Assembly (NCBI GenBank): GCA_009711705.1
Contig: VENG01000011.1
Coordinates: forward strand, 124,001-188,000
DNA from: Bacillota bacterium
Lineage (GTDB): Bacteria; Bacillota; Desulfotomaculia; Desulfotomaculales; VENG01
Direction of reading: 5' to 3'
Length of the DNA: 64,000 nucleotides
Each line of letters opens with the position of its first letter. Position 1 is the stretch's first letter. The translations under genes and the position numbers were made by a program. Positions 51,922 through 61,350 of the stretch are shown piece by piece. The notes under the pieces are model-generated. The model worked only from the letters and a program-made list of their open reading frames with translations. It did not search any database and was not told the origin of the DNA.

Positions 51922-52686
51922 TTATAAATCAGATTGTTTAAATAACCTGATAAAGTTCAATATAAACTGCAACTCTTTCTCATTTAAATTAGATATTAAC
52001 CCCAGTACGGACTGTACATTGGGATGCATCAAAAGCTCCCTTAAATCGGGGTTCATCATGCTCAACATTTGATCCACTGAACAGGGCTCCATAATAAAGT
52101 AACACGGGGATACGCCCATGACCTCCGCAATCTTTTCCAGGGTCTTCAAAGAGGGCTGAACTTTTCCCTGCTCAATCTGCCCGATTAAGCCTGCCGTCAC
52201 TTCAGAAGCCTTCGCCAGCTGTGCCTGGGTGAGGCCGTATTCTTCCCGGAGTGCCTTTAGCTTTTCTCCCAGAGATCCCTCCCGTGCTATCAGGATGGAA
52301 GCTGAGACGCTCAAGGCTTCTCCTATACGCTTCAATGTATTTAGTGCCGGGTATACCGTGCCCCGCTCAATTTCGCTGAGATAAGACGGGGATACACCGG
52401 CCTTTTGACCCAAATCCTGCAGGGATAAATCTTTGTCCACCCGCATCATTCTTATCCTATCACCAAGAGAAAGACCTTTATCAGTGATATCCCCTTCCAC
52501 AAGCTGAGTTTTGGCTACGTTTAGGGCACCGGCCAATTTCTCTATGGTCTTCAATGAAGGGCGCTTAGAGCCACGTTCAATTTCACTGAGATAGGAAAGG
52601 GATAAGTTGGCTTTTTTAGCCATCTCCTGTAAAGTATATCCTCTCTCCTCCCGCAAACCGCGGATTTGATCCCCTTTAACTATCAT
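51922..52686 (-). CDS. regulator with three tandem XRE (Cro/C1) HTH domains
   Basis: 254 residues made of three Cro/C1-type HTH domains (about 8-62, 76-130, 140-196). Repeats 1 and 2 share SYLSEIERGS / SYLSEIERGT; repeat 3 has GLIGQIEQGK. A C-terminal tail of about 55 residues (MLSMMNPDLRELLMHPNVQSVLGLISNLNEKELQFILNFIRLFKQ) could be for dimerisation. One HTH domain per chain is usual; three in tandem is unusual. Target unknown; the divergent or adjacent genes (ferredoxin, kamA) are candidates. Confidence 0.85.
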   Translation of the reverse strand: MIVKGDQIRGLREERGYTLQEMAKKANLSLSYLSEIERGSKRPSLKTIEKLAGALNVAKTQLVEGDITDKGLSLGDRIRMMRVDKDLSLQDLGQKAGVSPSYLSEIERGTVYPALNTLKRIGEALSVSASILIAREGSLGEKLKALREEYGLTQAQLAKASEVTAGLIGQIEQGKVQPSLKTLEKIAEVMGVSPCYFIMEPCSVDQMLSMMNPDLRELLMHPNVQSVLGLISNLNEKELQFILNFIRLFKQSDL

Positions 52687-52816
52687 TTTTTACACTCCCG
52701 GCTACATCAATTCCTCAAAATAGCTAAACATATGCTTTTATCCTACATCACTTTTACTAAGTAGTCAATCTAATGCAGCTATATTGGGGTAACACTTAAC
52801 CGGTAGTGAATTTCTG

Positions 52817-54064
52817 TTAGCCTGTTGCTGCTTTATCTTTTCCAGTCTCATCCAGTGCTTCCGCTGTCAGCATCTTTGCGGGTCCGTCCACTGTTTTTCC
52901 CGGCACATGTTCAGTACAAAAGTCACACGAACCACATTCACTGTTTTTGCTTTCCGGCTCTGTATAGGTATACATGTTCCCTTCAAAATTCCTCAAGATA
53001 ACTTTTTGGTCAGACTGAGACATTAAGTATTGTGGTGCCACAGGAATTTTACCGCCGCCACCGGGTGCGTCAACCACAAAAGTTGGAACTGCAAATCCGC
53101 TGGTATGTCCTCTCAGTCCTTCAATTATCTCCACACCTTTATTGACTGCTGTTCGGAAGTGCTCAATCCCTTGAGACAAGTCGCACTGGTACAGGTAATA
53201 AGGTCTTATTCGCATTCTAACCAGTTGGTGTAAAAGAGATTTCATTTTGTAAATACAGTCATTGACGCCCTTTAAAAGTACAGATTGGTTCCCCAGGGGA
53301 ATTCCTGCATTGGCCAGCCTGTTACAGGCGGCTATACTTTCTTTAGTAAGTTCTTTAGGGTGGTTGAAATGTGTGTTAAGCCAGACCGGATGGTATTTTT
53401 TCAGCATTTCACACAATTCAGGGGTTATCCTTTGGGGAAGAACCACAGGCATACGAGAACCAATACGGATAATTTCCACATGCGGAATGGCCCTTAACTG
53501 GCTGATAATATGTTCAAGTTTGTCGTCATTTAATGAAAGCGGGTCACCGCCGGAAATTAAGACATCTCTGATCACTGTATTCTTCTTAATGTATTTAATT
53601 GCTTTTTCCACCTGAGCAAGTGGTAGAGACTGGTCTTTAGTACCTGCCATCCTTCTGCGGGTACAATGCCGGCAATACATCGAGCACCGATCGGTGACCA
53701 GAAGGAGTACCCTGTCGGGGTACCGATGCGTAATGCCAGGCACCGGAGAATCCACATCTTCGTGCAGCGGATCATCCATATCCGCGCAGGACATATGCAT
53801 TTCGCGGGGATCGGGAACCGCCTGTTTCCTAATAGGACACGTGCGGTCATCTTTACTCATTAGACTGGCATAATACGGGGTAATGGCCATCCGAAACTTA
53901 TTCAAGCACTCTGAGATATCTTGGGCTTCTTGATCAGTCAAATTAACTACCTGGCGCAATCTATCAACACTCGTGATACGATTTCTAACTTGCCACTTCC
54001 AATTGTTCCATTCATTTTCACTGACATTTATCCACAGTGGTAGGCGTTTGAAATTACTACTCAT
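52817..54064 (-). CDS. kamA: lysine 2,3-aminomutase
   Basis: 415 residues. Radical-SAM motif CSMYCRHC (C127, C131, C134), SGGDPL, and PLP lysine K339 in DAPGGGGK. Two aspartates D295 and D332, which bind the lysine side-chain amine in the Clostridium enzyme, are kept, which argues for lysine over glutamate as substrate. Zinc-type cysteines C270, C377, C380, C383 are present. It makes beta-lysine for lysine fermentation or for the osmolyte N-acetyl-beta-lysine. No ablB or fermentation genes adjoin. Confidence 0.93.
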   Translation of the reverse strand: MSSNFKRLPLWINVSENEWNNWKWQVRNRITSVDRLRQVVNLTDQEAQDISECLNKFRMAITPYYASLMSKDDRTCPIRKQAVPDPREMHMSCADMDDPLHEDVDSPVPGITHRYPDRVLLLVTDRCSMYCRHCTRRRMAGTKDQSLPLAQVEKAIKYIKKNTVIRDVLISGGDPLSLNDDKLEHIISQLRAIPHVEIIRIGSRMPVVLPQRITPELCEMLKKYHPVWLNTHFNHPKELTKESIAACNRLANAGIPLGNQSVLLKGVNDCIYKMKSLLHQLVRMRIRPYYLYQCDLSQGIEHFRTAVNKGVEIIEGLRGHTSGFAVPTFVVDAPGGGGKIPVAPQYLMSQSDQKVILRNFEGNMYTYTEPESKNSECGSCDFCTEHVPGKTVDGPAKMLTAEALDETGKDKAATG

Positions 54065-54114
54065 TTTTGCCTCCTAAGTACTATTTCCTCAATATCTATC
54101 AAAACTGCCAACTT

Positions 54115-54144
54115 ATTATAACCCGTGGGGTTGTCTCACGGCAA
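54115..54144 (-). promoter_or_regulatory. promoter of kamA with internal inverted repeat
   Basis: Minus strand TTGCCG, 18-base spacer, TATAAT (consensus). CCGTG and CACGG, an inverted pair, lie between the hexamers and could be an operator. Confidence 0.5.
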
Positions 54145-54238
54145 GCACTAAATTCATTATTTTAAGGAGGCTACAGACTCTGATATTTATAATATGCAGA
54201 AATTTCATGGGCGTGCTCCTATTTTCTTAATAAAAGCT

Positions 54239-54254
54239 CGCTAAATCAGTTCCC
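54239..54254. repeat. 16-base motif shared with 8159-8174
   Basis: CGCTAAATCAGTTCCC, identical to the copy after recN, here 15 bases past the stop of the PBP gene. Confidence 0.5.
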
Positions 54255-54268
54255 ATATACCGGGGTTG

Positions 54269-55972
54269 TCAATGATCCAGCTGCATCAACCCCCGGGCGA
54301 TTTCTTTAAATACGGGGGCAGCCGTTTCTCCGCCACTGGCACCGTTTTGTACCAAAACCGTAATCACGTAGCGAGGTTGCGCCACAGGAACATATCCTGA
54401 GAACCAGGCATTTATAGAATCTCCTGACTGAGACTGTACTTGGGCCGAGCCGGTTTTGCCCGCGCTACCGTGGATATCAACAAAAGCAGCACTTCCTACA
54501 CCGTTACTGGTTACCCCTTCCAACATCTTTTGAAGAGTACCTGCAGTGCTAGGCGACAACACTCTAATTCCGGCGGCGACGGGAAATTGTAAATCATTTC
54601 CTTGCAGGGAGTCTAATTCACCCACAATTCGGGGGGCGTAATATACATCGCCGGAAGCAATGGTGTTCATCATGGCCGTAATCTGAACAGGCGTTGCCAG
54701 TACCGGTCCCTGACCTATGGAACTGTTAGCAAGGTTGTAAGGCTCTGCAATAGCCTGAAGATTCTGCCTGGTGTTCGGTTCTTCCGGCAGACCTGTTGTG
54801 TCTGTTGCAGAAAGGCCAAGCTTCTCTGCATAACTGATAATTCTTTCTGCTCCCAATTCTTGTCCCAATTGCACAAACGCGGGGTTACACGAATTCACTA
54901 CAGCATCAAAAAGATTTATCTCACCGTGCCCGGGGGAATGCCAGCACCGAATAGGGCTGTCCTGTGCTCCCCGACAATAGAATGTTGTACCCGGATCAGC
55001 AACCCCCTCCTCCAGTGCTGCACATGCCAGCACAAGCTTGAAAATAGAACCAGGCTGAAAAAGAGCGGTAGCACGATTAACAAAGACACCCTTGGTAATT
55101 TCATCCACAGGAATTTTGGCAGGAGCTGGATTAAAATCCGGCCGGCTGGCACTGGCGATAATATCACCTGTGTTGGGCTGCATAACCACCACAGCGCCCT
55201 TTTTAACGCTGCGGTCGAGTACCCTTTCTACGACTTGCTGCACATCTAAGTCAATGGTGGTAATAACGTTATAACGCTCCGGGTCGACATTGACACTGTT
55301 TTCCAGCCTTATCTCTTTGGATATTATCCTTTGCTGTGCATCCATGATCACAGAGGCGCGCTGAACAGGGAATTCACCTTTAAGGAGGTGTTCATAGTAC
55401 CTTTCCAGCCCCATAACCCCAACCCAGTCATCATAACCGTATTCCTTGTCCCCTGTGCCCTCCAGGCTCTCCAGGTTTGCGCGAGACTGTATTTTACCCA
55501 AGTGCCCGGTGATGTGTACCGCCACAGGGTCCGGCCCATACCGGTGTTTAACAGGCAATACGGCAACACCGCTTCCGGTATTGTTCCTGATTAGTTCAGC
55601 TTGACCGGACGTCACATCGAAGGGTAAGTAAGAGGGCTTGTCCTGAAGGAATGGCCTTATATCAGAAGGTTCAACACCTAATACTCGTGCTAGGTTTTGG
55701 GCACTCTTGTTTTTGTCTACAACGGCAGAGGGGTAAATTACTATACGATTAGTCTTATAGGAACCGGTCAAAGAATTGCCGTCCTTGTCTAAAATCTCCC
55801 CCCTTGGATATTGCTCCAAGCCTACTGTTTTGGTGTCTCTGGCCAAGGCCATCCGTGTCAATTTGTCACTTTGTTCCAATTGAATATACCCTAATCGAGC
55901 TACTAGGCTTAATAAGCAAATGATGATAGCACAAAAAGCTATTATCATCCGGGCTTCTCTTTGTGTTTGCAT
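54269..55972 (-). CDS. class B penicillin-binding protein (PBP2/FtsI-like transpeptidase)
   Basis: 567 residues. One N-terminal membrane helix (about 9-28), a dimerisation/PBP-dimer domain, then the transpeptidase with SxxK (S309-K312 in PGSIFKL), SxN (S361-C-N363) and KTG (K506-G508). It cross-links peptidoglycan on the outer face of the membrane. No PASTA domains, so PBP2/SpoVD-like subtype is uncertain. A hairpin AAAACC...GGTTTT encloses the SD just before the ATG. Confidence 0.9.
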   Translation of the reverse strand: MQTQREARMIIAFCAIIICLLSLVARLGYIQLEQSDKLTRMALARDTKTVGLEQYPRGEILDKDGNSLTGSYKTNRIVIYPSAVVDKNKSAQNLARVLGVEPSDIRPFLQDKPSYLPFDVTSGQAELIRNNTGSGVAVLPVKHRYGPDPVAVHITGHLGKIQSRANLESLEGTGDKEYGYDDWVGVMGLERYYEHLLKGEFPVQRASVIMDAQQRIISKEIRLENSVNVDPERYNVITTIDLDVQQVVERVLDRSVKKGAVVVMQPNTGDIIASASRPDFNPAPAKIPVDEITKGVFVNRATALFQPGSIFKLVLACAALEEGVADPGTTFYCRGAQDSPIRCWHSPGHGEINLFDAVVNSCNPAFVQLGQELGAERIISYAEKLGLSATDTTGLPEEPNTRQNLQAIAEPYNLANSSIGQGPVLATPVQITAMMNTIASGDVYYAPRIVGELDSLQGNDLQFPVAAGIRVLSPSTAGTLQKMLEGVTSNGVGSAAFVDIHGSAGKTGSAQVQSQSGDSINAWFSGYVPVAQPRYVITVLVQNGASGGETAAPVFKEIARGLMQLDH

Positions 55973-56052
55973 AAAAAAACCACTCCCCCCAGGTTTTCCC
56001 TACTATGAGGTTGACCCGTGGAAAGCGGTTTTATACTTTTTTTGATTATCTT

Positions 56053-57276
56053 TTAGGATCCCTCAGCTCGCCGCAGCATTGTATAAGGGGGAAGTTGGGG
56101 CAACCCAGGCAAGTAAACAGTCTGCCGGGGATGAGGCGCCCTGTCCATTGCATTATCGTCCTCGTCGTACATTTGGTGCACACGGAATATAAATTCTTTT
56201 CCACTGGGAGGCATCACCTCCAGGGACTCTCCTCGTGAGAAATGATTTCTTTGTTCAACTTTTACGGCGTTTTTTGTATGGTCGTAGCCTGTTACCACAC
56301 CTACAAATGTATAAGGCCTTTTGTAAATCCCTACTACCGGAATAAACCCGCTTTTCCCGGGCGGGCCGTCTATAAAACCCGTTATATATTCCCTATTGCT
56401 TACTTTGCCGATTTCTTCAATCCATTCCGGATGCACGTGATAATTGTTCGGATCTGCCCAATAAGCGTCAATTGCCTGGCGATAGATCTTGGTGATAGTT
56501 GCCACGTAGTGAATGCTTTTTACCCTGCCTTCAATTTTAAAACTACTAATTCCGGCTGCAAGTAAATTGGGGATGCGTTCCAGCAGGCACAAGTCCTTTG
56601 AACTCATGATAAAACTTCCCCGCTCATCCTCACCAAAAGGGAAATATTCACCCGGTCGTTTCTCTTCCATGAGGGCATATTTCCATCGGCAGGCCTGGGC
56701 GCAATCTCCCCAATTGGCGTCTCTCCCGGTCATGTAGTTACTTAAAAGACAGCGCCCTGAATATGATATACACATAGCACCATGCACGAAAACTTCCAAT
56801 TCCAGGCCAACCTTACTCCTAATCTCTCTTAACTCATCAAGGGAAAGTTCCCTGGCCAGCACAATACGCTTGATACCCCTTTGTTCCCAGAAGCGGGCGC
56901 TCATCCAGTTGGTAGTATTAGCCTGGGTACTTAAATGGACAGGTAAACCGGGCGCAGCTTGAGCAGCAAGTTCGATAACACCCGGATCGGAAGCGATCAC
57001 AGCGTCAACCTCTAACTGCTGAAGTTCTTTCAAATAGCCGGGCAGAGCTGCAATATCACGGTTGTGAGCAAAAATATTTACCGTAACGTAAACCCTGACG
57101 CCCCGCGCATGAGCAAAGGATACAGCCCTTTGCAGCTTTTCCACATCAAAACTGGCAGCTGCGGTCCTCAGGCCAAAGCGGCTACCTCCCAGGTAAACAG
57201 CATCAGCTCCATAAGCAACAGCCACTTCCAATTTTTCCATATTTCCTGCCGGCGATAATAATTCTGGTTTATGCAA
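56053..57276 (-). CDS. U32 family tRNA hydroxylation protein (TrhP-like)
   Basis: About 407 residues. Starts HKPELLSPAGNMEKLEVAVAYGADAVYLGG, then the U32 signature EVFVHGAMCISYSGRCLLSNYMTGRDANWGDCAQACRWKY with four conserved cysteines. Members such as TrhP are needed for prephenate-dependent 5-hydroxyuridine at the tRNA wobble base; older name is collagenase-like U32 peptidase. The TTG start is preferred over the GTG 3 codons earlier (which abuts the mltG stop) because AGGTGAT lies 5-6 bases before the TTG. Downstream of mltG as in Bacillus (yrrL-yrrN/O). Confidence 0.9.
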   Translation of the reverse strand: MHKPELLSPAGNMEKLEVAVAYGADAVYLGGSRFGLRTAAASFDVEKLQRAVSFAHARGVRVYVTVNIFAHNRDIAALPGYLKELQQLEVDAVIASDPGVIELAAQAAPGLPVHLSTQANTTNWMSARFWEQRGIKRIVLARELSLDELREIRSKVGLELEVFVHGAMCISYSGRCLLSNYMTGRDANWGDCAQACRWKYALMEEKRPGEYFPFGEDERGSFIMSSKDLCLLERIPNLLAAGISSFKIEGRVKSIHYVATITKIYRQAIDAYWADPNNYHVHPEWIEEIGKVSNREYITGFIDGPPGKSGFIPVVGIYKRPYTFVGVVTGYDHTKNAVKVEQRNHFSRGESLEVMPPSGKEFIFRVHQMYDEDDNAMDRAPHPRQTVYLPGLPQLPPYTMLRRAEGS

Positions 57277-57285
57277 TAAGATCAC

Positions 57286-58344
57286 CTACTGGTATTTGCT
57301 GATATTGGCATTATGCCCCTGTAGTGTTTTGGCAAAGGCGTGACTTCCGTCCGGCTTAGCTACGTAATATAAGTAATCAGTATCTTTGGGCTCAAGTACA
57401 GCCTGGAGCGATTTCCTTCCCGGTGCCCCGATGGGTCCAGGAGGAAGTCCGGAAACCTGGTAGGTGTTGTACGGAGACTCAACTTCAAGGTCTTCATAAT
57501 ATATTGTTGACCGGTGGCCTTGCAGTACATACTGCACAGTGGCATCTATCTGTAGCAGCATTCCCCGCTCCAACCTGTTCAATATAATTCCGGCAATAAC
57601 CGGGCGTTCTTCATCTACTTTTGCTTCCTTTTCCACCATGGACGCAATGGTAATGGCTTCCTGCAAAGAAAGCCCCATTACTGCTGCTTTCTCCGAAAAC
57701 TGTAAATGCTGCATTTCATCCCAAAACCTTTTTAGCATAATGTTTATTATCTTTTTTTCAGTGATATTTCTCCCTACATGATATGTATCCGGAAAAAGGT
57801 AACCCTCCAAACGGCACGAAACCTCGGAAAGGTCTTCTAATCGATCAATAAAGGGATAAGAAAAATTTCCTTCTGCAATAAGCCGGTCAAAGCGATCACT
57901 TTCAATAAGGCCCTTTTCCTGCAACAAGCTGCTTATTTGTTCAACAGTGTATCCTTCCGGTACGGTAAAAATTATAGTATCGCTGTTTCCCTGCACCAGT
58001 AAATCAACTATCTCCGGAATGGCCCGGGACGGACTTAAAGAGTAATTACCTGATTTTAACAGGCTGTCCTGCCCGGTAAAGCGCAGATAATAAACAAAGG
58101 CATTGGCGTTTTTGACTAACCCCTCTTGTTTTAAAAGATCAGCTATTTGATGACTGTTGGCACCCTTTGGAATGTTTACCATAACCTTTTCCTCAGCCCC
58201 GGGCTTTGCCGGCGAAAGGGCATTTGAAAAGTACAGTATGCCAGAAAAAATTAAGGCAGCCATACAAAAGACCGGAAAAAAAAGTTTTACTCGGCCCATA
58301 CCTTCATTTCTCTTTTGGTTTTTGCCAAATGTGTAGAATCCCAT
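57286..58344 (-). CDS. mltG: MltG endolytic murein transglycosylase
   Basis: 352 residues. One membrane helix (about 20-42), a LysM-like domain, then the YceG domain with LEGYLFPDTY (179-188), catalytic E238 in ASMVEKEAKVDEERPVIAGIILNRL, and LQIDATVQYVL. It cleaves nascent glycan chains and sets their end points. SD is weak (GTGGGGAC). It is in the standard alaS-ireB-ruvX-DUF1292-mltG order. Confidence 0.94.
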   Translation of the reverse strand: MGFYTFGKNQKRNEGMGRVKLFFPVFCMAALIFSGILYFSNALSPAKPGAEEKVMVNIPKGANSHQIADLLKQEGLVKNANAFVYYLRFTGQDSLLKSGNYSLSPSRAIPEIVDLLVQGNSDTIIFTVPEGYTVEQISSLLQEKGLIESDRFDRLIAEGNFSYPFIDRLEDLSEVSCRLEGYLFPDTYHVGRNITEKKIINIMLKRFWDEMQHLQFSEKAAVMGLSLQEAITIASMVEKEAKVDEERPVIAGIILNRLERGMLLQIDATVQYVLQGHRSTIYYEDLEVESPYNTYQVSGLPPGPIGAPGRKSLQAVLEPKDTDYLYYVAKPDGSHAFAKTLQGHNANISKYQ

Positions 58345-58411
58345 AATGTCCCCACAAATCCCAATAATTATACCTTTTACTTCTATATTATTATAGCAGA
58401 CAACTAGACGG

Positions 58412-58443
58412 AAAAAAAGACGAACAGCCCCTTAAAGGGGCTG
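58412..58443 (-). terminator. intrinsic terminator overlapping the vanW-family stop codon
   Basis: Minus strand CAGCCCC-TTTAA-GGGGCTG (7-bp stem) then TTCGTC and seven T. The left arm encodes Gln-Pro and the stop codon TAA is in the loop. Confidence 0.8.
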
Positions 58444-60207
58444 CTCCATATTGCTGTGCTCCTCCGGTGCGTCTTCCGGGAAATCCTCATCTTCTTTAAT
58501 TTGTTCTTCAGCCTCTGTTACATTGTCACCAGTGCTTTCCAGGCCTGTGCCACTTCCTGTTGATACTTCTTCAGCAGGAGGTGGTTCCTCGGTATTGTCT
58601 TGCGCCTGTTCATCATCCTGTCCTTTTTCTCCAGAAGGGGATTCTCCCGCAACGTCCTCTGTTGCATTGTTATCATCATGGTTCCGATCTGTGCCAACTT
58701 CTGCCGAGTCTTCTTCAGAAGGGAGTTCCTCGGTATTATCGGACGCTTGCTCTTGACCCTGCTCTTCTTCAGGGAGTGGTTCCACCGGTGATATCGTTTC
58801 GCCATTGCCTTGAGTTTGTTCTCCATTATCCCTTTCGGCGGGTAATTTAATGGTAGTGTCTATCTCCTTAGTTCCAACAGCTATTATTTCATTCCGAGCA
58901 CGATACAGGCTTTCGGGTAGGGGCTTATGCGTTTGCTCACCGTTTTGGCTAATTATCAGCTCACCTGCAGCTTTGTACCCACGTATTCCTTCCTGCTTGA
59001 TTATTTGTTCACCCTTGGCTAAATTGGGGTCTTTTTCATAAATCACTTCCGGCTCTAAGACGCGTACTACCCACGAGTTTATTGTTACATCTTTCTTGTT
59101 GTCGGTATTTCCGTAAATTTTAAAAGTTAATGAGTTATTGTCTGCCGTAGATTTAATTAGGACATAACTATCCTGATTGTTTTTAAAACGGAAATCCAAA
59201 TAATTAAAAGCAACTGTAGCGTCCCTTCCCACATGGACATATCCCACCGGCAGAGAATGGTTGTCTCGTTCTGTTACTTCCAGGTTAGCCAAAAGAACTG
59301 CATTATAAAGGGTAGAGGAAACCTGGCAAACCCCCCCGCCCAATCCATCGACAAATTCGTTATTTAAAATAATTTTTGCGTTTTTATAGCCTGCCTCTGT
59401 GCTGCGGGGTCCCACTACTTTATTAAAAGAGACTTCCTCGCCCGGTGATACCATTAGCCCATCCAAGGCCGCAGCCGCAACACGAACATTGTATGTTCTT
59501 CCCACTTGATTAGGGTTGAAATTAGTTCTATATGAGGATAAAAGGCCCTTTAGCCCCATTGATTTAATGCTTTCTACAGTGTGGGTAGGGTCAATATCTA
59601 CCAGGGCAACATCTACCGCATAAGGCTCAGCGCCTTGCGCAATGAGCCTAAGCAACTTGTCATACAGGGCTTCATGCTCCATCTGGTGACCTTTTTGTCC
59701 CGGGATAATCTCAATTTTATCGTCCTGTGTAATACGAAAGCTGGCATCCACCGGTGGCCTGACAATATCAGCCAAAAGATTATTTACTTTAACCTTTAAT
59801 TTTTTTCGGTCCAAATTAACGGTCAAAGGAATGCGTATATTCTCATTGCGAACACGCACCCTTTCATTCCATCGCTGCCAGATAGGTCCGATGTGTCCCA
59901 CTTGCAAGGCACGGTCCATCACGGTTTGCTCATTGATATCAACATCAACGGATTTGAGAGGCAGTTTACGGCTGGTATTTTGAACCGTCAAAGTTACGCT
60001 TTTTTCCTTTAGTTGGTCTTCAAATTCCAACAGCTTTAAGACGCCCTGTTCTCTGCTCATGCCTCCTAAATCAAGGTTTCCCGCATGAACATTGGGCATT
60101 ACCCGGTCGTTGGAAAAAGGCAGCAAAGAGGCCCCGGCAGAAGCAGCAACTGTTAACAGTAATCCTATGATTAATATCGTGACAACTACTGCTGCCTTAC
60201 GAGACAT
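58432..60207 (-). CDS. VanW-family cell-surface protein with G5 domain and acidic tail
   Basis: 591 residues. An N-terminal membrane anchor (about 6-28), a peptidoglycan-binding-like region (about 45-230), the VanW domain (about 238-365, including TYNVRVAAAALDGLMVSPGEEVSFN and GGGVCQVSSTLYNA), a G5 domain (about 383-446), then a very acidic tail of about 125 residues. The tail holds a partial duplication (EEQGQEQASDNTEELPSEE and DEQAQDNTEEPPPAEE). Likely exported and bound to the wall; function not known in detail. It sits between mltG and DUF1292. Confidence 0.88.
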   Translation of the reverse strand: MSRKAAVVVTILIIGLLLTVAASAGASLLPFSNDRVMPNVHAGNLDLGGMSREQGVLKLLEFEDQLKEKSVTLTVQNTSRKLPLKSVDVDINEQTVMDRALQVGHIGPIWQRWNERVRVRNENIRIPLTVNLDRKKLKVKVNNLLADIVRPPVDASFRITQDDKIEIIPGQKGHQMEHEALYDKLLRLIAQGAEPYAVDVALVDIDPTHTVESIKSMGLKGLLSSYRTNFNPNQVGRTYNVRVAAAALDGLMVSPGEEVSFNKVVGPRSTEAGYKNAKIILNNEFVDGLGGGVCQVSSTLYNAVLLANLEVTERDNHSLPVGYVHVGRDATVAFNYLDFRFKNNQDSYVLIKSTADNNSLTFKIYGNTDNKKDVTINSWVVRVLEPEVIYEKDPNLAKGEQIIKQEGIRGYKAAGELIISQNGEQTHKPLPESLYRARNEIIAVGTKEIDTTIKLPAERDNGEQTQGNGETISPVEPLPEEEQGQEQASDNTEELPSEEDSAEVGTDRNHDDNNATEDVAGESPSGEKGQDDEQAQDNTEEPPPAEEVSTGSGTGLESTGDNVTEAEEQIKEDEDFPEDAPEEHSNMEQPL

Positions 60208-60299
60208 TTTTCTCCCCCTTATATCCTGGAAATGATTGAAAAAAACTGTCTAATACATATTTAGACCATTTATGGAACGAAAATGTTTCACTTTGTAGC

Positions 60300-60338
60300 C
60301 AAAAAAGCCGGTTGCGATAAGATAATCGTAACCAGCTT
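60300..60338 (-). terminator. intrinsic terminator after the DUF1292 gene
   Basis: Minus strand AAGCTGGTTACGAT pairs with ATCGCAACCGGCTT (12 of 14, one T.G, one mismatch) and runs into TTTT, 10 bases past the stop codon. Confidence 0.7.
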
Positions 60339-60348
60339 GGAAAGTCGT

Positions 60349-60648
60349 TTATTCCTCTTCTTCAAATTCAGCATTGGCCATAAATTCTTCCCATGCCGCC
60401 GCAACCTTCTCCCACTCTTCCTCATCTTCAATATCAACCAAAATTTCGTTCCCTTCCTCATCCTCACCCCGCTTTAATACTATGGCCTCGGTGGCATCAT
60501 CCTCAGGGGGAAGAAGAACAGCATACTCATTTTGGTCCACTTCCATAATATTGATAAGCTCAAAATTATGTTCCTGGCCTTCCTCATCCAATAAAGTAAT
60601 CATTTCCGGCCCATGTTCCTCATGACCGTTTTTAGGCAATGTGGACAC
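60349..60648 (-). CDS. DUF1292 family protein (YrzB-like)
   Basis: 99 residues, highly acidic. The core EMITLLDEEGQEHNFELINIMEVDQNEYAVLLP and ETEAIVLK-type segment DDATEAIVLKRGEDEEGNEILVDIEDEEEWEKV match DUF1292. Start may be GTG as given or the TTG 3 codons later, which has a better spacing to AAAGAGG. Function unknown; conserved beside ruvX and mltG. Confidence 0.85.
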   Translation of the reverse strand: MSTLPKNGHEEHGPEMITLLDEEGQEHNFELINIMEVDQNEYAVLLPPEDDATEAIVLKRGEDEEGNEILVDIEDEEEWEKVAAAWEEFMANAEFEEEE

Positions 60649-60711
60649 CTCTTTCTTCCAAAAAGTTAGGGTTTATTCTATATGATTCATGTAGCCAGTG
60701 TCAAGGAACGC

Positions 60712-60896
60712 TATCTTCGCACAGCCTGTAAGACCCCGCCCTCGCATAAGGAAAGGGGACACACCTGCTTGAAGCCTGGGTATTTCTCTGGGGACAGGAA
60801 TGTCCCCAACTAATGGGATTAACAGGCTGTAGGCTCGAAATAAGTGCGACTAAGGTTCAGATGGGTCAAAGCCCCACCTGAACCAAGTCTTCTTTA
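60712..60896 (-). repeat. dispersed structured repeat, copy C (185 bp, inverted)
   Basis: Reverse orientation of copies A and B. It keeps both hairpins of copy A; hairpin 1 is GGTTCAG-GTGGG with CCC-ATCTGAACC. Differences from A are mostly single changes. It fills the gap between ruvX and DUF1292, ending 6 bases from the ruvX stop. Confidence 0.85.
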
Positions 60897-60902
60897 TAAT
60901 TA

Positions 60903-61325
60903 CTATAAACTGTGTGGTCTGCTATCCAAAAACCCTTGTAAAATGAGGGAAGCAGCCATCTTATCAATAACTTTACGGCGTTTGGCCCTGCTCATATCGG
61001 CACTGATCAAAAGCCTTTCAGCTTGCACAGTGGTCAGCCTTTCATCCCAAGTTTCCACCGGCAATCCCAGCCCTTCTTCTATTTCATTTATGAATTCCAT
61101 TACTTTTTCGCCCTGCGGGCCGATAGTGCCATTCATATTGCGGGGCAGTCCAACCACGATTTTGGTTACCTCTTGTTCCCGCACCAACTCTTTCAGCCTT
61201 TTTAAATCCTGAGCAAAACCACCGGTGCGGCGGATTACTTCCACTCCCTGGGCAGTGAGACCCAGCGCATCGCTAATGGCTATACCTATAGTTTTATCCC
61301 CCACATCCAGTCCCATTATGCGCAA
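60903..61325 (-). CDS. ruvX: RuvX/YqgF Holliday-junction-resolvase-like protein
   Basis: About 140 residues, RNase H fold: [19 protein letters not shown] at the start, [20 protein letters not shown], and [17 protein letters not shown] with the catalytic aspartates. Linked to 16S rRNA 5' processing and replication. The TTG giving MRIMGLD is chosen, as the family starts here and GAGGT lies about 10 bases upstream; the frame is open for 8 more codons. ruvX-DUF1292 are normally adjacent, but here repeat C separates them. Confidence 0.92.
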   Translation of the reverse strand: MRIMGLDVGDKTIGIAISDALGLTAQGVEVIRRTGGFAQDLKRLKELVREQEVTKIVVGLPRNMNGTIGPQGEKVMEFINEIEEGLGLPVETWDERLTTVQAERLLISADMSRAKRRKVIDKMAASLILQGFLDSRPHSL

Positions 61326-61350
61326 ATCCAATTTACCTCGCTTTAACACT

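Noticed and set aside
52817..54064. Glutamate 2,3-aminomutase
   Set aside because: Both lysine-amine-binding aspartates (D295, D332) are conserved, favouring lysine.
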